Assembly (NCBI RefSeq): GCF_964355755.1
Contig: NC_092674.1
Coordinates: 10,113,001 to 10,177,000, forward strand
DNA length: 64,000 bases
Direction of reading: 5' to 3'
From: Antedon mediterranea
Lineage: Eukaryota > Echinodermata > Crinoidea > Comatulida > Antedonidae
Below are positions 50,528 through 61,200 of this stretch, in pieces. Below the pieces are notes generated by a model. The model had not been told where the DNA came from, ran no database searches, and saw only the letters and a list, made by a program, of their open reading frames with translations. The position numbers and the translations under genes were made by a program. Position 1 is the stretch's first letter. Every line of letters starts with the position of its first letter.

Positions 50528-52080
50528 GTACGTAAAAGAAGCAATTCAACCTTTTTTATTTGCATTTCAGTTGCAGTACTTCAACAGTGAAATGGAATTT
50601 TAACTTCTGAGAGTGTTGGTAGTTCTGGATTTAATCTATTTATTTGACCCATTTCTATTTCATTCCCACTTTTGAACTGAAGATAAGGTAACTTTAATTT
50701 TCTCCTTTTGTAGAAAAAAAAATCTCCCGATACCAATTCTGGCTACAGACTTGAACCCATCCTTTGGGAAAATATGGTTCAACTGTATCGCAGGTAAATA
50801 AGCATTGTAGACAGGGGCACCGCATAAAAGAGCCATGATATTGCTGGTAGTTCAGTTCACTCTCAACCAAGCACAAACTCCGATTGTCGACAATTGTTGG
50901 TAAGCTTTCTCATACATACAGTATATACAGTACATTTTTTCATGTGAGGTTAAGCAAAAATTACTGATTATATTAAATTTTTATTTTTAAAGGCATTATG
51001 CAAATTGAATTGTGGTTACACAACTTGAAAAAGAATACCATTTAAACTTTCTTTTTCCACCTTTGCAATTTTATTTGTTCAATATTTTAGATATTTTTTA
51101 ACCTATTTTTCTTAAATATAGTAAATTTGTGATCAAATTAAAATTTAGAGATAATTAAGTGTAAAATAAAGAAAATCAAATTCTCATTCAACTATTTGGA
51201 ATCAAATACTGTGAAATATTTATCTGTTGAACTATTTTTATAACTGGAATAAACATTAAAAACCAAAATTAAAATTGAACAGATTTTTCTTCTCCATTGA
51301 TCATTTTTTTCTTATTTATTACTTTTTTCTATTTACTATCAATGAGGAGAAAAATATTTATTTTTAAACACTAGAATCACTAATTGTATCAGAGAATATT
51401 TCAAAGCTTAGTTGAAGACTTGGTACGGTTTATTAATCTAAAAAATCTCAAAATCACCTCCAAAATTTTTTTTATTAAAGTTCTTTCATAAACTCCCATT
51501 CTCTCTTTAAATCTTTGATACAATTAATTAATTCAAATATATTTTTTTTAAATGTATCAATATCTTTCATGACTATATTTAATGGAAGAAATTATCATTA
51601 GGAATCTTTTCTGCATGCTATTATATATTTGGTTTGAAATCACATTTGTGCGCATGACTTCATTTAGGACATGTAGTGGAAACAAATCGTCCAGACTAGT
51701 CAATCTATTCTCAGGTGGGCTGTAAAAATTAAAACCAGTATCATCAAGCATGTATTACAGATTATGATTTGCGTCATTGCAGACAATATTTTATCAGCAG
51801 GCAGGCTAGTAAAATCTGTTACATGACCTGTAGTAATAAACTTTATAACTCGGGACCTGCTTCTTTTGCATAATGCCAAAGAACATGAAAACAGGTTTAA
51901 CAATAAATGTATACACACACCAAATTTCCACTGAATTTATGGTTATATATCACAAAAACCCTTTAAATCAGTAAGTGGTCTTTGACTAAAGTTTCACTAC
52001 CTAAAATATGCCGCAATCAAGCAGCCAAAGATCTAGGGTAGTATAGTTTATCCACGCGAGAGCGATAACCTATTCAAATT

Positions 52081-52086
52081 TTTATT
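52081..52086 (-). terminator. Candidate RAD50 polyadenylation signal
   Basis: AATAAA on the minus strand (TTTATT on plus) about 120 nt after the RAD50 stop. It is the first such hexamer noticed past the stop and fits a short 3'UTR. Confidence 0.5.
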
Positions 52087-52204
52087 TTAAACCAGTTTTG
52101 TGAAATTTCTTCTTGAAGTTTCTTCTTGATGTAAATAAATTAATCAGTACAACATTTAACCGGTTATTTGGTCGTTGGTTTCTCATAAATATCTTGGAAG
52201 TACC

Positions 52205-52262
52205 TTAGTCTTCACCACCATTAAGAGTAGCAATATCAAACCTGGTCACCCGTGACTTGAGC
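52205..52262 (-). CDS. RAD50: RAD50 terminal exon with stop
   Basis: 58 nt encoding the end of the protein, [19 protein letters not shown], then TAA (52205-52207 on the plus strand as TTA). Acceptor TGTTCAG. Human RAD50 likewise ends in a poorly conserved tail of about 20 residues after the H-loop exon. Confidence 0.93.
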
Positions 52263-55200
52263 CTGAACAAGAAGAAACAAGTAAATATTTAACAAACATA
52301 ATAAATTACAAACTTTATAGTTCTATTTACAAATTCACATACTATAAATAAACAATTTCATGCAATTATTTTTTCTCTTAATTATTATATATTAAGGACC
52401 ACATTAATTAAAGTTGTTGTGTTAACCCTTGAATCTTTTATGTCTTCATTTCTTCTTTTTATTTGTATTTATTAAAGATAAAAAAGAAAAAATCATTCTT
52501 AAAACAATTTTTGTTGAATATACCATTTTAATGTCACATGATATTTATCCTCTTTGACCAAAAATTAGATCGAAAACAACATTTATTTACCTGGGTTTTT
52601 GGTTGAAGTTTATTTATTTTGTGAAAACATTATATTTTGTTTTTTACAAAGTAACCTATTCAAAGTCTGTTTAATTAATCTTCATGTTTCATGTTTGGGG
52701 GCCAATACATGTTTAATGTTTAAGATAAACATATATTTATTTTATATTGATGAATTTGATCCTATGATTATATTGAGTTGTTTTGCCGCGGCCCCAGTTC
52801 TTTATTAAAAAGGATTATCTGGAGCATTTACATATATAAATTTACTGTATCTGAGATGCAAAAATACAAGCACACATAAAGCTACAAGAAACAGTTTAGA
52901 CATCATCTACCAAATAATTTTTCACAATGAAATATGGAGACATAGCTTACTCTGCGTTTTTTCGAACACGATAGTAATAGTCAACATAATCTGAATGTCC
53001 TAAAAGTTCAACGAACTCTTCATCATGGGTGATAACAATCAGTTGGAAATTCTTCTGTCCGTGTCTGTTCTCAATTATGCTAGAGTACAAATAAAGTTTA
53101 ATACATTTTACTACAATCATTTTAAGTTACAAAGTTTGTGGTACAACAAGTATATTAGTTCTGAAAAGAACTGTTGAGTTTCTCGACATATGCTTTGATC
53201 GTCCTCAGGAGCGAGAATCTCATATAATCTAATATACGTAGTGTACCACAAACTTTATATCAACATTTGATTTCGCCATGCAAACCTTCAAACAATATAT
53301 AATCATTGTGCAAGTTACAGTAAGACCCTAAAGTATGTCCCAATGGATGGGTTTCCATAATGAAGTGGTGGCTGTCATGTGATTAGACACTGGTAACCTA
53401 CTCTTTCAAAAAGATGCACTGTGAAACACCCACCTGACAAGGGCACATGCTAGGCTCTCAACGTTCGGTCTATCCAAGTTGGTTGTCGGTTCATCTAGGG
53501 CTAGGATACCACAATTCAAGCAAAAGGTCTCAGCAAGAGCTAACCGTATCACAAGGGATGCAAGTACCTAGAAAATAATAGATTTACCAATTTAAGTACT
53601 TCAATTCTACAAATTCTGGATTTACTACTTTCTCGCGTTTGAAGTAAAAAGATTTATATTTTGTACTAGTAAGATGTTGTTACTTCTGATAATAATTTGC
53701 ATGCCTAATAATTTGCATGCCTAATAATTGAAATATTTTGTACATCAACAGTTGTATAAATTTTATCCTTTTTATGTTACCTCAGTACCATTCCGCAGTA
53801 ATTTTGTACACAGTTTAACATTTTTATAAATTTTATCCTTTTTTTGTTACCTCAGTACCATACCGCAGTAATGTTGTACACAGTTTAACAGTTGTATAAA
53901 TTTTATCCTTTTTTTGTTACCTTAGTACCATTTCGCAGTAATTTTGTACACAGTTTAACATTTTTATAAATTAAATCCTTTTTATGTTACCTCAGTACCA
54001 TTCCGCAGTAATTTTGTACACAGTTTAACATTTTTAACCGTACCGCAGTAATTTTGTATTTTTATGTAACTATTTGAAAATTTTATTTTTGACAGAAGGT
54101 GTTAATTACAAACAAAACATACAAAATGATTGCGTTTTTTGTTCTTTTTTATCTGGCTTCGAAATAAATCAAATCAAAATATGTATACAAAAGTCAGCTC
54201 TCTTCTCTACCATGGTTCATCTAACCCAGCGTGCTATACTTGACAGGCTAATGCATGAGATACACATATGAGCTGTAATCATTTTGGATTTGTTGCTGTA
54301 GGCACATCTAATCAAAAATGACTTAGTTAGATGATGAGTACTACTTAGATGTAAACACAGAAGACAAGTTGGATTAAGCTATTTATGAGGCATTACACTA
54401 TGTTTGAATCAAAATCAATTACAAAGTGGAGGAGATAAAAAAGAGAGGAAAAAAGAATCTTCAATGAAGCGCGGCGAAACACATTACACCAGTTCGTGTG
54501 TGCTCCCGATACTAATTTTGAGTAAATTTGCTCCCAACTGGTAAAAATGGTGTACGAAAGAATAACAAAATTAATATTTTAGGTTGTTTTTGACGAATTG
54601 AAATTTGTTTATCTTTGTATACATTGGAAGGCTAAGACCAATACATTTTTAAATTCATTGTTTGTTATTTTTCCTAGATTATGGGAGCAACTTCCCAATG
54701 AAATTAAACAATGTACTACTATTTCAGACTTTAAAGCCCAACTCACCAAACATTTGATCTCAAAATATTAATTTGTAATTGTTTATATTGTTTATTCAAT
54801 GCAGCTTATTTTTAATTTGTGTATCCCATTATAACTTTGTTTTGTTTTGTTTTTACTTAATTTGTACTACTTAGTTTTGTTATTTTTGTATTTTATAATA
54901 ATGATGGAGTAAGAGTGAGTGGCCGAGCGGTTAAGACAGTGGAACCGTAATCACGTAGCCATAACATCGGCAGGGGTTCGAGGCTCACTCACTCCATGGT
55001 TCTGGTGGTAGAACGAGTCTTCTCGGATAAGGACTATAAACCGTAGGTCCAGTGTACACAACTTGCTCGTGTGCACTTTAAAGAACCTAGTACATCTTTC
55101 GAGACGAGTAGGGGGTTACCCCGGTGTACTAGTACATCACAGCCACTGATCACCAACTGGGCCCTCTGGGAGATCAGTCTTTGACTGAAGAGGTCACCCA

Positions 55201-58200
55201 GTATAAAGATAAAACAAACAAAAACAAAGAGCAGTTTTCTGTTTGGGCTCATGCCTATTACTTGCTCCTGGCAAGATGAATTTTGCCAAATAAATATTAT
55301 TTTTATTATTATTATTATATGTTTTGTATATGCATGTACTATCCGAAATACGGGAAAAGAATGAATGAATAACATTTGCCTAGTAGTGGTAAGCAAGGGA
55401 TAGACATTAAAAACATTAAACAAGAGTAAACAGGAAGGGGTATACTTTGTAAATTTGATTGCTAAAATGTACAATACTGTATATTTGGCTTTTTGTATTT
55501 ACCCTACAGTACTGTAGATTCAATATAAATCACTCACAATCAAATGTAAAGCGTGATTTATATATTAACTTTAATTATTTGAGCAATCTTTGTAATTCTT
55601 AAGACACAACAAAGTGTCCTCTTAATAGAGGTGTCCCCTGAACATTGGTTGTATTTGTTTGTTTGTTTGTTTGGTAATATTTATTTGACCAATAATAAGC
55701 ATAATTATGTAGTGGTAAAACATTACACTTCAAGAAATTGTACTCTGAATAGAGATGTTCTAAAGTAATTGGTAAACTTGTATGACCAACCTTTTGACCT
55801 GCACTACAGCGCCCTCTCATGTCAAGTTGTATTGATCCTTTTATGAGTACAACTCTGTACTTGTACTGTCTTCGTAAACTACTAGCTGTACTAGTATCAT
55901 CTTCATCTGCTTGTATCTCTATGTAGTCAATATCTGTTGAGGCAATCATAAAAGAAACTTTAGACAGAATTACTGGCCAAGGTATAACCTTTTGCCTAGA
56001 AAATCTCAAAAAATTACACACGCCTGGACTTCAACACGGGCACCTTGTATGGTGTGTGCTCCGGTGTGTGTAAACTCCAAAGTTTACACACGCCTGGGCT
56101 TCAACACGGGCACCTTGTATGGTGTGTGCTCCGGTGTGTGTAAACTCCAAAGTTTACACACGCCTGGGCTTCAACACAGGCACCTTGTATGGTGTGCGCT
56201 CCGGTGTGTGTAAACTCCAGAGTTACACACGCCTGTGCTTCAACACGGGCACCTTGTATGGTGTGCACTCCGGTGTGTGTAAACTCCAGAGTTACACACG
56301 CCTGTGCTTCAACACGGGCACCTTGTATGGTGTGAGCTCCGGTGTGTGTAAACTCCAAAGTTTACACACGCCTGGGCTTCAACACGGGCACCTTGTATGG
56401 TGTGCAATCCGGTGTGTGTAAACTCCAAAGTTTACACACGCCTGGGCTTCAACACGGGCACCTTGTATGGTGTGCGCTCCGGTGTGTGTAAACTCCAGAG
56501 TTACAAACGCCTGTGCTTCAACACGGGCACCTTGTATGGTGTGAGCTCCGGTGTGTGTAAACTCCAAAGTTTACACATGCCTGGGCTTCAACACGGGCAC
56601 CTTGTATGGTGTGCAATCCGGTGTGTGTAAACTCCAAAGTTTACACACGCCTGGGCTTCAACAGGGGCACCTTGTATGGTGTGCAATCCAGTGTGTGTAA
56701 ACTCCAAAGTTTACACACGCCTGGGCTTCAACACGGGCACCTTGTATGGTGTGCAATCCAGTGTGTGTAAACTCCAAAGTTACACACGCCTGTGCTTCAA
56801 CACGGGCACCTTGTATGGTGTGCAATCCGGTGTGTGTAAACTCCAAAGTTTACACACGCCTGGGCTTCAACACGGGCACCTTGTATGGTGTGCAATCCGG
56901 TGTGTGTAAACTCCAAAGTTTACACACGCCTGGGCTTCAACACGGGCACCTTGTATGGTGTGCAATCCAGTGTGTGTAAACTCCAAAGTTTACACACGCC
57001 TGGGCTTCAACACGGGCACCTTGTATGGTGTGCAATCCGGTGTGTGTAAACTCCAAAGTTTACACACGCCTGGGCTTCAACACGGGCACCTTGTATGGTG
57101 TGCGCTCCGGTGTGTGTAAACTCCAGAGTTACAAACGCCTGTGCTTCAACACGGGCACCTTGTATGGTGTGAGCTCCGGTGTGTGTAAACTCCAAAGTTT
57201 ACACATGCCTGGGCTTCAACACGGGCACCTTGTATGGTGTGCAATCCGGTGTGTGTAAACTCCAAAGTTTACACACGCCTGGGCTTCAACAGGGGCACCT
57301 TGTATGGTGTGCAATCCAGTGTGTGTAAACTCCAAAGTTTACACACGCCTGGGCTTCAACACGGGCACCTTGTATGGTGTGCAATCCAGTGTGTGTAAAC
57401 TCCAAAGTTACACACGCCTGTGCTTCAACACGGGCACCTTGTATGGTGTGCAATCCGGTGTGTGTAAACTCCAAAGTTTACACACGCCTGGGCTTCAACA
57501 CGGGCACCTTGTATGGTGTGCAATCCGGTGTGTGTAAACTCCAAAGTTTACACACGCCTGGGCTTCAACACGGGCACCTTGTATGGTGTGCAATCCAGTG
57601 TGTGTAAACTCCAAAGTTTACACACGCCTGGGCTTCAACACGGGCACCTTGTATGGTGTGTGCTCCGGTGTGTGTAAACTCCAAAGTTTACACACGCCTG
57701 GGCTTCAACACAGGCACCTTGTATGGTGTGCGCTCCGGTGTGTGTAAACTCCAGAGTTACAAACGCCTGTGCTTCAACACGGGCACCTTGTATGGTGTGA
57801 GCTCCGGTGTGTGTAAACTCCAAAGTTTACACATGCCTGGGCTTCAACACGGGCACCTTGTATGGTGTGAGCTCCGGTGTGTGTAAACTCCAAAGTTTTG
57901 CTACGTAATGTGGAAATGGTGCATTAGATTATAAGCCTACAAGTTACATCACTAAATTTTGTATAAAAAAATTGTTGTAAATAACAAATATTAATATGTT
58001 TGTACTGTATTGCTATTTTTTAGGCTTCTACGAAAGAATTTTATATTTGGATAATAAAATTTGAATCTTCAATAGAAATAAAACATTAATAAATATAAAT
58101 AATTCTCAATGTCCATACCATTTCCTTTGTAAGTGTTCCTCCACAGCTCTCTGATGATTTCATTAATTTCAGCCATTTTCATTGTATGATATTTCATGAT

Positions 58201-61200
58201 TGCTCTGTAAATAAATAAATGCATACTTGTTTGGCATTGTTGGGCATTTGTACCAAAAGTCCTGTCCTGTTCCTTAACTGGAAACTAAGGAAATTCAGAT
58301 TAGGCCTCCAGTTACCAGATCAGCACACCAGGAGATGATTCTTACCCTTTTCGAAAAGTGTATGATGCACTAAATGACAACGAGACCAACGGCTTTACAT
58401 CCCATCTGAAGGTTGAGGCAATGAGAGTAAAGCATCTTGCCTAAGGATGCAATCTGTATGCTACTGTTGCCTAAAGTTGAATCTTTTCATGCAGGAGAAA
58501 ATAAGACTTCATGCATTGCATGAAGTGAAAGGAATTACATTATGTCAAAACATCTTACAACCTACCTGTTCAGTGCTTGATAGTATTTGTCAAGATCTTT
58601 ATTTGCAACATCTGTTGTCTGTAAACAAAAAAAGAAACTTGTATAATATGTCATAATAAATTATCATTACTATTATTAAGCTGTTGCTAGTGTGAACGGT
58701 ATATACAAAGCATCATTTGAATGACTATGACCAGTTTAAAAACATTTAAAGACCTTTTATTTTAACCAATGCTATGAGAGTATGTGAAGCGCTGCTGATT
58801 ATGACCCTATCATAGATATAATATGCTTAATTTTTTTTTATAACATTCTGGTTTCATTACAATTTACTTCTCCAACTTTTCCCTAAAATTAGAATGTCTT
58901 TTTTTGTCAAAGCGTTTGGCAAAGATCACTACGGTAGTATTCTCACCTTAACTTTAATCAGCATCTTAGTGTGTTTTTCTTTCACATCTTTCAAGGCATC
59001 ACTTTGAAGATCTTTACTGACTCTCTTAATTTGTTCTTTGAGGATGGCTAATCGTCCTTCAGCATTATGTTTCTAAAATGTGTAAAGAAATACTTAGATA
59101 TGTATTTATTTATGTATTAACAGGTAGCATGGTTGCACATACTTTTGCTATATTCAGTAAAAAACATAAATAATGTTATAGGTGTTATTGCAGTCAGGCA
59201 ACATGTCACAAAAGAGTTTATCCAAGTATTTCCACCAGGATATCACAGACAACAATTGTACATATTTCATTCATGTTTTATATTGTATTTTAAGTTTTAT
59301 GCTGTGAGTTACAACCAAAAACTAGAAAGCCACCTCCGCCTACTGTAAAATTCTCCTACATAAGATTTCTCCGGTAAAAAAAAATATATATATATTTGAG
59401 TGCGTCTTAATGCTGTTTGTGATTTAGGCTAATTTCACTACACGCATGTAATGGTTATGTAACAAGCCTTCTATTAACAATAGCTTCAGTTGACTAACAA
59501 TAGAACAAGCAACGCGAAAATCAAACGAGTGTATTTGAAAAGAAATAGGTTTTTTAAACTACTCGCATCAAAAAATGTCTACATTAAATCAAATTATGTT
59601 TTAAAATTACAAATCACAAATTATAACTCTTTCCTCTTGTACAAAAACGAAGTTTTTTGGACAAGTAGTTCTCGAGAAAATGCACTTTCAGTTTACTTGT
59701 TACTTTAAGACTGCTCGCCGGCTTTTGAAAAATTCTGTCTTATCTTTTAACACTAGCAGGTCTGAAAAGTATACTCAAAAAGTGGTCCAGAATTAGGACC
59801 ATAGTCCCAAATGGTCCCAAAATTTAATGAAATGGTCCTTTGACCACATATCTATCTGTATATTCATTTTGGTAAAGATCTTGTAATTACTTTTTGAGTA
59901 ATCCTGCTAACAAACAAACAAACAAACACAAGCTACCGATTACATATACCTCCTTGGCAGAGGTAAACTATGGCTTTAGACAGTTTATCCAAGTAAGTAC
60001 TCAAATAAATGCCTACCAGATATTACAGATAGGTAATCATCTTACCTCTTTCATCAGATCATTATGTTGCCTATTCAGTTGTACTCTTTCTTCTTCTAAT
60101 CTAACATGGTTGAATCCTCCTAAATCTTGTTCAAGCTTTGACAGCTTGCCCTGGACAACCTGAAGATCAGCTTCTTTATGGCGCAGTTGAAGGTTGTCCA
60201 TCATTGTACGCTCATTTACCTGTAATAATACAGAAATGGGCACTTTTTAAAATCCATACGGTGTAAGTTTTCTCTTTTTCCTTATAACAAAAAAAATTAT
60301 ATTGTTCTTATTTTAGTATAGCATCATATTTTCTCTACTCCTGTCTAACTATTTATTTTTGTATAAACTTATTTATAGAGGATTATGTTTACACGGCATA
60401 TTAGGGAACTTTGGATTACTAACGTCCGAAGATCTATTACCTGCTGCTTGGCAACATCTTCCTTCAACTTATCTATTATCTTTTGTAATTCTTCTACTTC
60501 CTGTTCTTTGCATGATATTTCTTTTTCACCTGCTTGGATTTCTGTCAGTCCTTGTCTAATTTTTTCATCCTTTCCCTCATCATAATATCTAAATAAACAA
60601 ACAAAATTGCTTTTTAGAACTCTGTATAAACAAGCTATTATTTAAGTCATAAGACCTCAGCTTCTTCTTTTATTGGATTTCCCCTTTTTTACCCATTACC
60701 AAAAAGATGGATTTTCCCCACAAAATCCTTACGAAATATGTTTTTTACACTTGATATTGATAAAGATACTGTACATCAAATGATGTCAAAACTAAACTAA
60801 ATAAACATACAGTCGACCTTCTCATTTACGTACCCCTTGGTCTGAGAGGCGTTCGTAAATGAAAAAGTTTGTAATTGAGAAACAGTTCTTTTCAGAACTA
60901 TACGTTATGTACCACAAACTTTATATCAACATATAACAACAAAACTACCTTTTAATTTCATTGTTGAAGATCCTGATTTCCTTTTGTCTTTGAGTGATTT
61001 GATCAATCTGAAATGATCAATAAAGATAAATAGTTTAAATCAATGATAATGAGACAGACTTTCTTGATGTTGGATGTGTATGAAATAAACAAACTGTTTA
61101 CTGACCTGTTTTCTTAGTTTCTCAAGTTCCCTTTCTTTGGTTTCAATTAGCTGATTCTTTCTCTCCGTAAATTCTGATAATTTTCTCTTAAAAAATAAAA

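Larger units (their letters stand above)
48551..52080. other. Intergenic region between convergent genes
   Basis: No complete gene. It holds a plus-strand LINE RT C-terminal remnant (about 48880-49250), a duplicated segment with an ATCACATATGCAAA motif (49981-50385) and an 11-bp-stem hairpin (50489-50527). The block 48600-48870 has an open frame of about 98 codons without recognisable homology. Confidence 0.5.
53568..55790. other. RAD50 intron (2.2 kb) between Walker B and signature exons
   Basis: Holds the 70-bp minisatellite, SINE family B (54913) and a GTGTCCTCTTAATAGAGG repeat at about 55612. The rest is AT-rich with no gene. Confidence 0.7.

Noticed and set aside
55034-55474. 146-codon minus frame
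   Set aside because: Runs antisense through SINE family B; no homology recognised.
56012-57897. Many overlapping 62-100 codon frames, and a CRISPR-like look
   Set aside because: The 70-bp unit shifts frame each copy, so stop-poor sequence yields phantom ORFs. Units are continuous satellite monomers with no unique spacers, and the host is an animal.
58447-58656. 69-codon plus frame
   Set aside because: Overlaps a RAD50 exon on the other strand (58566-58618) and is its shadow.
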